Assembly: GCA_023135745.1 (NCBI GenBank)
Contig: JAGLSM010000034.1
Coordinates: forward strand, 1-10,503
Direction: 5' to 3'
Length of the DNA: 10,503 bases
Source of the DNA: Spirochaetota bacterium
Lineage (GTDB): Bacteria > Spirochaetota > JAGLSM01
Part shown: positions 1 to 7,581 of the stretch, in pieces
Position numbering within the stretch: the first letter of the stretch is position 1
Layout of the letters: each line of letters begins with the position of its first letter
Translations under genes and position numbers: made by a program
Notes under the pieces: generated by a model
What the model was told of the DNA's origin: nothing
What the model saw: the letters and a program-made list of their open reading frames with translations, nothing else
Database searches by the model: none

Positions 1-478
1 TTTGATTAAATACTCCAACTTTATCAAGAATCTTTTTTTTAATCGCGAGATTGCAAAGTATTAACTCACGGTCACTTGTAAAACGCGGTTTTCCAAGCTT
101 ACAATACCTTGCTCTCATAAAGAAACTGCCCCAGAATGAACCCAGCACACTCCCGAATACCCTTTGTTTTATAGTATCTGTGTCAGGTGTCAGACTCGGC
201 CCGCCTGCAGCCGCAATATTTTTATTCTCTTTAAAGATTTTTTTAATTATCGCAAGGTTTTTTAAATCCGGCAGAGCATCATTATCAAGAAAATATATCA
301 CTTCACCCTTTGCCTTTTTAATTCCCTGATTTCTCTGATATGACGGCTGATTGCCCGATATCGTATAAATCTCAAGAGGTATTTTTTTTTCTTTTTTTAA
401 TTGTTTAACAATTGCCTCTGTACTTTCGGTATTTCGATGCGGAATAATCACTGTAAAATAAGGTTTTTTATTTAACAT
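1..478 (-). CDS. Family 2 glycosyltransferase, N-terminal part (runs off the left edge)
   Basis: The frame is open from ATG at 478 to the window edge, giving 159 visible residues. It begins with a GT-A start, FTVIIPHRN (residues 8-16). It continues through NQPSYQRNQGIKKAKGEVI (about 43-61) to YFLDNDALP (62-70), whose DND is the DxD-type motif that binds the metal and the nucleotide sugar. GGP (92-94) and ELILCNLAIKKKILDKVG near the visible end also match GT2 enzymes, where the latter resembles the acceptor-side helix. No membrane segment is visible, so it is probably cytoplasmic or peripheral. The start codon lies inside the end of alr (11-base overlap), which suggests translational coupling, with AGAGGG upstream. 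GT2 enzymes build polysaccharide, LPS or glycan chains; donor and acceptor cannot be told here. The C-terminal part lies outside the window. Confidence 0.88.
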   Translation of the reverse strand, partial: MLNKKPYFTVIIPHRNTESTEAIVKQLKKEKKIPLEIYTISGNQPSYQRNQGIKKAKGEVIYFLDNDALPDLKNLAIIKKIFKENKNIAAAGGPSLTPDTDTIKQRVFGSVLGSFWGSFFMRARYCKLGKPRFTSDRELILCNLAIKKKILDKVGVFNQ

Positions 479-1589
479 AAATTCTAGGCACCCTCTTTGA
501 AACATTACAGGTCAACTCATAAGGAATCGAATCTATTGTTTTAGAAACTTTCTCAAGACTTAACACGCTTTCTGAATTATTACCGCCCCAGATAGTCGCG
601 ACAGCCCCTCTCTTTACCTTAATACCCGTTATATCCACCATAATGGTATCCATACAGACTCTACCGATTATTGGACAAAGATCCTTAGCAATCTGAACAT
701 AGCCATTGTTACTGAAACGTGTAGATACACCATCAGCATATCCAATAGGAAGAATAGCAATCATCATATCGGACTTTGCGGTAAATGTTCTGTTATAACC
801 GACACTCCGGCCCTTTAGGACATTCTTTTTTTCCACAATTCTGGCATTGAGCGACATTGACGGATTAAGTTTAAGTTTTTCCGGAGCTGTTGTCCCCGGA
901 TAATAACCGTATAGAGAAAGACCGGGCCTTACATAATCATAACCGTATTCAGGATAGTGTATTATTCCTCCGCTGTTGAGAAGGTGCTTTTTGCCAAACC
1001 ATATATTGTTCAACTCGAGAAAATCACAGAGCCTTTTATATTCGTCAATCTGAGTATTTGTAAATTCATTAACCTGTGATGTTGAACTTGACAGATGTGA
1101 ATAAATGGCTGTGATATTTATATTTGTTAAACGAAAAATCAGTTCGTGTTTTTTAATTAAATATTCACTGTAAAATCCATACCGGTTCATCCCCGTATCA
1201 ACCTTGAGATGACAAGAAATAACAGTATCCTTTTTTTTGGCAAATTTATCCAGATCTGTAATATTCTCAAGGCTGTTAATACTTGGCGTCAGTCCTGCTT
1301 CATAATAAGCCTCGAGATCTTTTTTGAAAAAAGATCCGAGTATAAGAATTTCTTCATCAATAAATCCGGCAGATCTCAGTTCAATACCTTCATCTACAGT
1401 TGCCACAGCAAAATTCCTGATCTGCGACTTTTTCAATAATTTTGCTATTTCTATAACTCCATGACCATAAGCATCAGCTTTTATAACTGCCATGATCCCG
1501 GATTTTTTTACCCTTTTTTTAATGGAATCCAGATTTTTTTTTATTGATGAAAGATTAACTTCAGCCCAGCATCTGTTAGGTTTATTCAT
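468..1589 (-). CDS. alr: Alanine racemase
   Basis: A PLP enzyme that interconverts L- and D-alanine, supplying D-Ala for the peptidoglycan stem peptide in the cytoplasm. All 373 residues fit the family length. The N-terminal TIM barrel carries VIKADAYGHG with the PLP-binding lysine at Lys37. DTGMNRYG (131-138), YSHLSSS (163-169), NSGG (205-208) and RPGLSLYG (221-228) follow. The C-terminal beta domain has VGYNRTF with the catalytic Tyr265, PIGYADG (281-287) and GRVCMDTIMVD (309-319). Both catalytic residues are present, so the enzyme should be active. The ATG at 1589 is preceded by AGGAG with a 6-base spacer; this SD overlaps the stop codon of map. The position downstream of map and overlapping a glycosyltransferase suggests expression as part of the long minus-strand operon. 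Confidence 0.97.
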   Translation of the reverse strand: MNKPNRCWAEVNLSSIKKNLDSIKKRVKKSGIMAVIKADAYGHGVIEIAKLLKKSQIRNFAVATVDEGIELRSAGFIDEEILILGSFFKKDLEAYYEAGLTPSINSLENITDLDKFAKKKDTVISCHLKVDTGMNRYGFYSEYLIKKHELIFRLTNINITAIYSHLSSSTSQVNEFTNTQIDEYKRLCDFLELNNIWFGKKHLLNSGGIIHYPEYGYDYVRPGLSLYGYYPGTTAPEKLKLNPSMSLNARIVEKKNVLKGRSVGYNRTFTAKSDMMIAILPIGYADGVSTRFSNNGYVQIAKDLCPIIGRVCMDTIMVDITGIKVKRGAVATIWGGNNSESVLSLEKVSKTIDSIPYELTCNVSKRVPRIYVK

Positions 1590-1598
1590 CCATTACTC

Positions 1599-2348
1599 CT
1601 AAAACTCTGTCAATACTATCGGTTCATCATCTGTTATAAGAACTGTATCTTCAAAATGTGCTGAAGGTGAACCGTCCTGGGTTACAACTGTCCATCCGTC
1701 TTCAGCCGTAACAACCTTGCCGTTACCGGATGTAACCATTGGTTCAATAGCCAGAATCATTCCTTTTTTTAAAACTTCTCCGGTTCCCGGTTTCCCAAAA
1801 TTAGGAATATGAGGCTTTTCATGCAGGTTGATTCCCACACCATGCCCGCTATACTCATTAACAGTTAAAACTCCAAAACTCCGGGCACTATCCTGGATTG
1901 CCCATGATATATCGCCCACCCTGTTCCCGGGAACAGTCTTTTTAATTGATAATTCAAGACATTTTCTGGCAGCTGTTATAAGACGCGCCTTTTCTCTTGA
2001 AATATTTCCTACAGAAAATGTTCTTGCCGCATCAGCATAATAACCTGAATAATTTACACCGATATCTACTGAAACAATATCTCCATCCTGTATGATGGAA
2101 GTCCCCGGAAGACCATGAATAACCTGATCATTTATTGATATACAAACACAAGCCGGATACCCCCTGTAGCCCTTAAAGGCAGGAACACAGCCTTTTGAGA
2201 GGATCATGTCATTACAAAAGCTGTCCAGTTCGTTTGTCTTAATGCCGGGTTGGATTCTGTTTTCAACTTCCTTTAAAACATCTGCAAGTATTCTGGCGGC
2301 ATGCCTGATATAGGCAATATCAGAGGGAGTTTTTACAATGGTCGACAA
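1599..2348 (-). CDS. map: Methionine aminopeptidase, type I
   Basis: Removes the N-terminal methionine from nascent proteins in the cytoplasm, using two metal ions. The 249 residues are the length of short type Ia enzymes without an N-terminal extension. The five metal ligands are present: Asp95 (SVDIG), Asp106 (YADAART), His169 (SGHGVG), Glu202 (IEPM) and Glu233 (HFEDT). His78 (VIHGLPGTS) and His176 (LHEKPH) are also conserved. The start is TTG at 2348. The only in-frame space upstream is four codons after the bactofilin stop codon, which lies in the same frame. The N-terminus STIVKTPSDI lines up without gaps with the usual start of this family, which supports TTG. No Shine-Dalgarno sequence is visible, so translation may depend on coupling to the bactofilin gene 12 bases upstream. 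No link to the usual secY/infA cluster is seen. Confidence 0.96.
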   Translation of the reverse strand: MSTIVKTPSDIAYIRHAARILADVLKEVENRIQPGIKTNELDSFCNDMILSKGCVPAFKGYRGYPACVCISINDQVIHGLPGTSIIQDGDIVSVDIGVNYSGYYADAARTFSVGNISREKARLITAARKCLELSIKKTVPGNRVGDISWAIQDSARSFGVLTVNEYSGHGVGINLHEKPHIPNFGKPGTGEVLKKGMILAIEPMVTSGNGKVVTAEDGWTVVTQDGSPSAHFEDTVLITDDEPIVLTEF

Positions 2349-2360
2349 ATGATTATATTT

Positions 2361-2810
2361 CTATTTTTTTTTTATAGGAACATCGTCCTTACCGTCGCCG
2401 GTTTTTGAACGCAGATCAGGAAGAGCCGGACCACTGCTGTAGGAATCAGCAATAATCTTTTTAACATCTTTTTTCTGCCCGCCTGTTATAGTAATCTGAC
2501 CCTGAGTTACTACGCCGCTCTCAACAAGAAGTGATGGGGTTTTGATATTGCCAAGTATTCTTCCTGTCTCAAGCAGCTTGACTTCTTCAATAGCTTCAAT
2601 ATTTCCGACAAGTGTTCCGCCTACCGTCACACGGTTGGCAACAATATCAGTTTTTACCTTACCTGTCTCACCAATGACCAGATGATCTTCAGTTCTGATT
2701 TCACCTTCAAATTTACCATCAACCTGGAGCGATCCGTGCACGTAAAATTTTCCGGCGAATATGGAACCTTCTCCAATAACACTGTTTATTTGCTCATTTT
2801 TTCCGGCCAT
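2361..2810 (-). CDS. Bactofilin (polymer-forming cytoskeletal protein)
   Basis: A small cytoskeletal protein that polymerises without nucleotide and often forms scaffolds for envelope synthesis, cell curvature or polarity at the inner membrane. At 149 residues it has the usual layout: a short N-terminal tail (SVIGEGSIFAG at 10-20), a beta-helix core from about 12 to 110 made of short repeated strands such as VHGSLQVDGKFEGEI (24-38), LVIGETGKVKTDI and VTVGGTLVGNI, and a charged Lys/Asp-rich C-terminal tail. ATG at 2810 has GAGG about 7 bases upstream. It sits just before map and alr; alr supplies D-Ala for the wall, so a link to wall growth is reasonable but inferred. The exact paralogue (BacA, CcmA and similar) cannot be decided from the sequence alone. 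Confidence 0.93.
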   Translation of the reverse strand: MAGKNEQINSVIGEGSIFAGKFYVHGSLQVDGKFEGEIRTEDHLVIGETGKVKTDIVANRVTVGGTLVGNIEAIEEVKLLETGRILGNIKTPSLLVESGVVTQGQITITGGQKKDVKKIIADSYSSGPALPDLRSKTGDGKDDVPIKKK

Positions 2811-2873
2811 AGTTTACCTCTTCTTTTTTGTATAGTTAAAGTATCGTCAAATACTCCGAATTTCAAGATTTTT

Positions 2874-2919
2874 TTTGCACTTCGGCAAGCTCAGTGCAAG
2901 CACAACTACATGGTTCGAC
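2874..2919. repeat. REP-like hairpin repeat, copy 1
   Basis: A 7-bp perfect stem, TTGCACT (2875-2881) with AGTGCAA (2893-2899), closes an 11-base loop TCGGCAAGCTC. A GTTCGAC tail follows at 2913-2919. The second copy near 7652 has the same loop with one change but a different stem sequence. It fills most of the gap between the PHP and bactofilin genes. On the transcribed minus strand the hairpin is followed by A residues, not T residues, so it is not a standard terminator. The tail covers the last codons of the PHP gene. Confidence 0.65.
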
Positions 2920-3751
2920 CCATCTGCCCCAACTTCTCATAAAGGGCTTCAACAAAATGATAAGGGACAGTAACCCCTCCGACATCAGGACGGACAAGAC
3001 CTGCTCCATGCGTGTCACTGCCTCCTGTTATAAGCAGCCCCCTTTGTCTTGCAAGTTTTTTAAGTTGTTTGCGTAATGGTTTATCAACATTCGGATGATA
3101 CGCTTCGAATCCGTCAATACCAAATCCGACAAAGCGTTCTATCTCTTCGAGGTCCCTGCACTGTTTGGGATGGGCTAAAACAGCAACAGCATTCCATGAG
3201 TGAATTCTTTTTATTAAATCCTGAGGGCTGACAATAAGTTTGGGAACATAGGCTGAACAGCCGGCTCCTATGTACTGCTGAAAGGCCTGGGCAATATTAT
3301 CTATATAACCATGTCTAATTAATGTTTTAGCAAGATGCAGCCGCCCCATTACCCCTCCATCAGAAACAGTTAGAACATCCCGCATTGAGACATTAATATT
3401 TTCACTTTTCAGCAGCTCAATCATTTTTTCAATTCGGTTATAACGGCATTTTTTAAAAGCTTCCAGATAGTTTTTTACATCCGGATCCGTTTCATCAAAA
3501 CCGTAAGCCAGAATATGTATCTCAGACTTATCAAGATACGCGGTTAATTCAGTACCGGTAAGGAGCTCCAGAGACAGTCCTCTTTTTTTAATTTCTTCTT
3601 TAGCAGTACTTATTCCGTCAACAGCATCATGATCAGTGATTGCAACACATGTCAAACCCGATAAATCCGCTTTAAAAACTATCTCCTGCGGAGTGTATGT
3701 CCCATCAGATATTATGGTATGAGTATGTAAATCGGCTTTAAGCTGCATCAT
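2906..3751 (-). CDS. PHP-domain phosphoesterase, RNase AM/YciV-like
   Basis: A 281-residue PHP hydrolase with a trinuclear metal site. The motifs in order are DLHTHTIISDG (7-17), ITDHD (38-42), GTEL (66-69) and H79, GRLHLA (136-141), LAHP (192-195), EAYHP (216-220) and GGSDTHG (243-249). The length and the GRLHLA element match the YciV/RnaAM group. Known members remove nucleotides from 5' ends of short RNAs or hydrolyse 3',5'-nucleoside bisphosphates. The substrate here is inferred from the family only. It is too short and lacks the extra domains of a DNA polymerase PHP module. Two ATG codons in tandem (3751 and 3748) lie 12 bases after the TPR stop with no clear SD, so coupling is likely. 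The last residues (GRTM) and the stop fall next to, and partly in, a REP-like repeat. Confidence 0.92.
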   Translation of the reverse strand: MMQLKADLHTHTIISDGTYTPQEIVFKADLSGLTCVAITDHDAVDGISTAKEEIKKRGLSLELLTGTELTAYLDKSEIHILAYGFDETDPDVKNYLEAFKKCRYNRIEKMIELLKSENINVSMRDVLTVSDGGVMGRLHLAKTLIRHGYIDNIAQAFQQYIGAGCSAYVPKLIVSPQDLIKRIHSWNAVAVLAHPKQCRDLEEIERFVGFGIDGFEAYHPNVDKPLRKQLKKLARQRGLLITGGSDTHGAGLVRPDVGGVTVPYHFVEALYEKLGQMGRTM

Positions 3752-3763
3752 GTTGATCGGCCA

Positions 3764-5728
3764 TTATTGAAGATTTTTTACGCATTGAGTCGCGTTATAG
3801 GATGCTCCCGCGTGATCCGGACGAATAAGTATTACTTTTTTATAGTAACTCAGCGCTTCTTTATAATTATTTTTTTTAAACAATAAATTTCCAATATTAA
3901 AGAGTATTTCAGATTTTAGATTATCTTGAGGTCTATACATCAATGCTGTTTTAAATGAATCAAAGGCATTTGTAATCCTGTGATCCATAAGGTGTGTAAG
4001 TCCGTAAAGGTAATGAGTAAACGGATTATCAGGATTAATTAGGTGCGCTTTTTTTAAAATATTATAAACTTTATTAATTTTTTTTTCAGACAATAGAACC
4101 CTTGCAAGACCATGATATATCTTTATGATAGTCTTTGAGTCTTTTGCTAATCTCAGGGCCAGTTTATAGTATTTTAATGATGATTTATTTTTTCCCATCA
4201 TAAAATAAATTTTTGCGGTTTGGGAATACATGTCCGGATGGGCGGAAGGATTACCGTCAAGCGCGTTTAGTAATAGATTTAAGGCTAACTTGTACTTCCT
4301 TTGCTTTTTATAAATATGAGCCGCTGAATACAGGGCCTTTTTATTAGCAGGGTTAAGTGAATAAGACGAAATAAACTTAGATGCAGCCTGCCTGAGGAGA
4401 CCCTTATACCATAAGGCAATACCCATATTATACAGTATTGAGGAGTTTTTTTTGTCTTTTTTGGCGGCTGCTTTATAGTACTCAATAGCCTTATCATAAT
4501 TCTGAAAATTTATATAGATATTACCCGAATTAACCATCGCGATAACAGCCCTTTCTGATTCAGGAATATTATCTATAATCAGCTTATAGTACATCAGGGC
4601 CTTTTTAAAATGCTTCTTTTTATAATAAAGATCAGCAAGAACAGCAATTACATCCATATCCTTCGCGTTCTTTGCGGCAATCTTGAAATAATAAATTGCC
4701 GAATCAAAATTTTGCGCATCATAGTAAAGTTCGCCTATGGTTTTTGCCATATCAGAATCATTGCTGCCGCTGTTTTTAAAAGCAGATTTAAAAGCCCCTA
4801 TTGCATTTTTAAGCAGACCTTTTTTCAGATAGAGAACCCCAATGTTGTAAGAGAAAACACTATGACCTGGATAATAATCAATGGCAAGTTTGTACCGCAT
4901 AATTGCCTGACCTATTTTACCCTTCCCTTCTTTTATATCCCCCAGTCTCGCTGAAGTGTACGCGAGAAGGATCCTGCTTGAAGTCAAATCCAAAATAGAA
5001 TTGAAATATGACTCCGCGGATTTTCTATCCCCTTTTGATAGATAAGACTTTGCCGTCAAATATCTGATATATGGATTATTTTTAATTTTTAGATACTTTT
5101 TATAATATAAAATTGCTTTTTTATAATCGTTAAAACCGGAATATATCTCTCCAAGCCGTTTTAAACTCTTAAGAAACTTTGGATTAACATCAAGAGCCTT
5201 TTTAAGATATTTTTTTGCAAGATTTGGTTTTTTAAGAATTTGGTAAACCCGGCCTATCCCATGAAGCGCAGGAGGATTGTCTTCTGTGATATTAAGAGAG
5301 TTTCTAAAACTTTTTTCTGACTTAGAATACTTCTTTAATTTTAGATATATATTACCTAAATAATTGTAAATCTTTTTTTTCTCTTTATCTGAGAGTTTTT
5401 TCTTTAAAGCCCCTCTAAAAAGATCGATTGCCTTGTATGTGTAACCTTTTTTATAAGCCATGACTCCGGGATACAGGGGAGAACCTCTGCGCACCTGAGT
5501 CTTTATCGTGATTTCACCATCATCATTCGGCACAGCAAATCTTTGACCCGGAACAACCTTTTCTTGAAGCAAAAAGAACAACAGTAAAGATAGAGCAATC
5601 AAGCACAGAGATATAAGGGATAAAAAAAACTGGCGGCTGTAGCGCTTGTCCTTTAATTTCTCTTTAAACTTCTGAATTTTTATGGCTGTTTTTATTTTCA
5701 GCTTTGTCAAAAAAACCAGCAATCCCAT
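3764..5728 (-). CDS. Membrane-anchored TPR-repeat protein
   Basis: About 654 residues with the chosen start. A basic, lysine-rich N-terminus is followed by one hydrophobic helix (about residues 34-55, FFLSLISLCLIALSLLLFF), predicting a signal anchor. The rest is a long array of tetratricopeptide repeats of about 34-39 residues from about residue 85 to the C-terminus, roughly 14-15 repeats. Typical pieces are YNYLGNIYLKLKKYSKSEKSF, NIGVLYLKKGLLKNAIGAFKSA and NIGNLLFKKNNYKEALSYYKK. The array should lie in the periplasm and act as a protein-binding scaffold; no catalytic domain is seen. The frame stays open upstream to an ATG at 5800, but ATG at 5728 has GGAG six bases upstream and reduces the overlap with nusB to 65 bases, so I prefer it. 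Partners are unknown. A role in envelope assembly is only suggested by the SurA-like, bactofilin and alr genes around it. Confidence 0.88.
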   Translation of the reverse strand: MGLLVFLTKLKIKTAIKIQKFKEKLKDKRYSRQFFLSLISLCLIALSLLLFFLLQEKVVPGQRFAVPNDDGEITIKTQVRRGSPLYPGVMAYKKGYTYKAIDLFRGALKKKLSDKEKKKIYNYLGNIYLKLKKYSKSEKSFRNSLNITEDNPPALHGIGRVYQILKKPNLAKKYLKKALDVNPKFLKSLKRLGEIYSGFNDYKKAILYYKKYLKIKNNPYIRYLTAKSYLSKGDRKSAESYFNSILDLTSSRILLAYTSARLGDIKEGKGKIGQAIMRYKLAIDYYPGHSVFSYNIGVLYLKKGLLKNAIGAFKSAFKNSGSNDSDMAKTIGELYYDAQNFDSAIYYFKIAAKNAKDMDVIAVLADLYYKKKHFKKALMYYKLIIDNIPESERAVIAMVNSGNIYINFQNYDKAIEYYKAAAKKDKKNSSILYNMGIALWYKGLLRQAASKFISSYSLNPANKKALYSAAHIYKKQRKYKLALNLLLNALDGNPSAHPDMYSQTAKIYFMMGKNKSSLKYYKLALRLAKDSKTIIKIYHGLARVLLSEKKINKVYNILKKAHLINPDNPFTHYLYGLTHLMDHRITNAFDSFKTALMYRPQDNLKSEILFNIGNLLFKKNNYKEALSYYKKVILIRPDHAGASYNATQCVKNLQ

Positions 5729-6107
5729 CAAGTACTCCGTTGATAAATTTGTAGGAATCTTCATTGCCAAAACGTTTGGCAAGATATACAGCCTCATCAA
5801 TTATTACATTAACAGGCATATCCTTCCGGTATAAAAATGAATATACAGACATACGTAAAATCGACAACTCAACGTTCCCAATCCTGTCCATATCCCAGTT
5901 TTTAGTAAATTTTGATATTTTTTTGTCAATTTCTTTTCTATGCTCAATAGTTCCATTAAAAAGAGCTGTGGCAAAATCATTAATATGCTTGCGAACCTTA
6001 TCATCGGTCCATTCAAAGGTTAATATATGCTCCAGTTCGTCCGGTCTTATTTCAAATTGATAGAGGGCCTGCATTACAACCTCTCTTGCTTTCCTTCTTA
6101 ATGACAT
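5664..6107 (-). CDS. nusB: Transcription antitermination factor NusB
   Basis: An all-helical RNA-binding protein that pairs with NusE (ribosomal protein S10) on boxA RNA and supports rRNA antitermination. The 147 residues match the family. Seen here are RRKAREVVMQALYQFE (4-19), the RNA/S10-facing first helix. NVELSILRMSVYSFLY (78-93) follows, then the family signature VIIDEAVYLAKRFG with KFINGVLDGI (101-129). The tail KAENKNSHKNSEV is extra and variable. ATG at 6107 lies 6 bases after the ribH stop, with GAGG about 14 bases upstream inside the end of ribH. Adjacency to ribH is a common arrangement in bacteria. Its 3' end overlaps the start of the TPR gene. Confidence 0.96.
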   Translation of the reverse strand: MSLRRKAREVVMQALYQFEIRPDELEHILTFEWTDDKVRKHINDFATALFNGTIEHRKEIDKKISKFTKNWDMDRIGNVELSILRMSVYSFLYRKDMPVNVIIDEAVYLAKRFGNEDSYKFINGVLDGIAGFFDKAENKNSHKNSEV

Positions 6108-6113
6108 GAGAAA

Positions 6114-6584
6114 TTAGTTTTCCTCTATGACCTTGTAGAGATTAACCATTTCAATAGCAGAAAGCGCCGCATCAAAACCCTTATTGCCGCTTTTTGTTCC
6201 GGCTCGTTCAATGGACTGCTCAATAGTATCAGTAGTAAGAATTCCGAAGGTGAGAGCAATTTTTCCCTCTGCCGCGATATTGGTTAAACCTGATGTAACG
6301 GATCTTGCCACATATTCAAAATGCGGTGTAGCTCCTCTGATAAGAGCCCCGATACAAATAGCCGCGTCATATTTACCGCTGTCAGAAACCTTTTTTGCCG
6401 TCGGAGTAATTTCAAATGATCCGGGTACACGAATAATTGTTACATCATCTTCATTGCAGCCATGACGGATCAAACAGTCTACAGCCCCTTCAATCAAACG
6501 TTCAGAAATAAAGCTGTTAAACCTCGCCGCGATAATTGCGAACTTTTTACCCTTGGCGTCAAGATTGCCAAAAACTTCTTTCAT
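6114..6584 (-). CDS. ribH: 6,7-dimethyl-8-ribityllumazine synthase
   Basis: Condenses 5-amino-6-ribitylamino-uracil with 3,4-dihydroxy-2-butanone 4-phosphate, the next-to-last step of riboflavin synthesis, in the cytoplasm, usually as a pentamer or 60-mer. The 156 residues are typical. Motifs: ARFN (20-23), VPGSFEI (53-59), CIGALIRGATPHFEYV (77-92) with the catalytic His88, FGILTTDTIEQ (113-123), and ERAGTKSGNKG (126-136) with Arg127. Ala85 stands where many homologues have Glu or Thr, a minor variation. ATG at 6584 has AAGGA 7 bases upstream. No FMN riboswitch can fit in the 9-base gap to the upstream gene, and no other rib genes are present in the window, so ribH here is expressed with an unrelated operon. 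Confidence 0.97.
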   Translation of the reverse strand: MKEVFGNLDAKGKKFAIIAARFNSFISERLIEGAVDCLIRHGCNEDDVTIIRVPGSFEITPTAKKVSDSGKYDAAICIGALIRGATPHFEYVARSVTSGLTNIAAEGKIALTFGILTTDTIEQSIERAGTKSGNKGFDAALSAIEMVNLYKVIEEN

Positions 6585-6593
6585 GATAAATCC

Positions 6594-7538
6594 TTATTTA
6601 TTTATTACAACGTGCGCGTTTTTACGCAGTTTTTTTACCCATACATCGATGGCTTTAGTCATATTCTTCTCATATACAAATCGGTAAATACCGTTCTTAA
6701 TATCTTTTAGAGGAAGAGGTTTCGACCTGACTATGAATAAAGCATGAAAACCACGGAAATTTGGAATACCGTTTAACTTGACTTGATAATCATAAAATTC
6801 GATCACCTTACCAACTTTAAGTTTCGGACTGAAAGCTAGTCTAACAACCAGAGGAAGATCCTTGCTGGCTTTTATAAAACCGTAATCCTTCCATGAATCC
6901 GCGTATCTTCTTGCTATATTACTGAAATTCCATCTATTTTTCTTAAGAGCCGCCTTTATCTTATCAATTTTTGCTTCCTGCTTTGCCCTTTTCAGATAAC
7001 CCATTCCTACATGTTTCCTGACAAACAGGTGTTTCACATGTCTGCTTTTACCTAGCTTATATTTATTCTTTCTATAAAAAGCTGCAATCTCTTTATCAGT
7101 AGGTTTTTTTACCTTGTTCTTTCCTTTACTGAAAAGCTTTCTCATAACTATGTTTATTTTCATTTTTTCATAGAATTTTTGATAACTGCTTTTTTCTTTT
7201 TTTAATTCACGCTTAAACTGGTCAATCGTCATGTTTTTACTTTTTCTTATACGGTCAATCCTGTCTTCAATCTCAATACGGGTAACCATTACCCCTTCTT
7301 TTTTAGCAGTCTGCATTACCAATTTAGCATTTATCAGTTTATCAAGAGCATGTTTCCTCAGAGGATAAGGAAGCCTTTTTTTGGAAATCCTTGCTTCGCT
7401 TCTCATTTCGTTCATCTTTTTTATAACATCGTAACCGGTTATAATATCATTATTTACTTTCGCCACAATTCTTTCAACTATATATGTGTATGAGGGAATG
7501 GTAAAAGATAGTATTATTAGATTTAGTATGAGTTTCAT
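6594..7538 (-). CDS. Exported SurA-like peptidyl-prolyl isomerase/chaperone
   Basis: A 314-residue protein with an N-terminal signal sequence (MKLILNLIILSFTIPSYTY). It continues with the SurA N-domain start VERIVAKVNNDIITGYDV (21-38), a helical, lysine-rich chaperone region to about 160, and one parvulin-like domain from about 165 to 275. The parvulin motifs are VKHLFV (168-173), NFSNIARRYADS (204-215), LAFSPKLKVGKVIEF (234-248) and FHALFIV (264-270). The usual GGDLG turn is replaced by KDYGFI, so isomerase activity is uncertain and it may act only as a holdase. A last helix folds back to complete the N-domain, as in SurA. It is strongly basic. In diderms such proteins escort unfolded outer-membrane proteins across the periplasm. 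ATG at 7538 has AAAGGGA about 10 bases upstream. It is the first gene of the operon. Confidence 0.85.
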   Translation of the reverse strand: MKLILNLIILSFTIPSYTYIVERIVAKVNNDIITGYDVIKKMNEMRSEARISKKRLPYPLRKHALDKLINAKLVMQTAKKEGVMVTRIEIEDRIDRIRKSKNMTIDQFKRELKKEKSSYQKFYEKMKINIVMRKLFSKGKNKVKKPTDKEIAAFYRKNKYKLGKSRHVKHLFVRKHVGMGYLKRAKQEAKIDKIKAALKKNRWNFSNIARRYADSWKDYGFIKASKDLPLVVRLAFSPKLKVGKVIEFYDYQVKLNGIPNFRGFHALFIVRSKPLPLKDIKNGIYRFVYEKNMTKAIDVWVKKLRKNAHVVINK

Positions 7539-7581
7539 ATTAATGTCCCTTTAGAGAATTACAGTAATTTATTTACAAATA

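Noticed and set aside
2875..2899. Hairpin as a Rho-independent terminator
   Set aside because: On the transcribed minus strand it is followed by A residues. On the plus strand the T run precedes the stem. No U tract follows in either direction.
4610..4954. Plus-strand 114-codon frame opposite the TPR gene
   Set aside because: It is a shadow of the repeat-rich TPR coding sequence, without a ribosome binding site or recognisable motif.
5729..5800. Longer TPR protein start at 5800
   Set aside because: It would overlap nusB by 137 bases, has no SD, and adds residues that read like the antiphase of the conserved NusB signature. ATG 5728 with GGAG is better.
6585..6593. FMN riboswitch before ribH
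   Set aside because: Only 9 bases separate ribH from the upstream gene, so no room exists, and no conserved RFN elements are seen.
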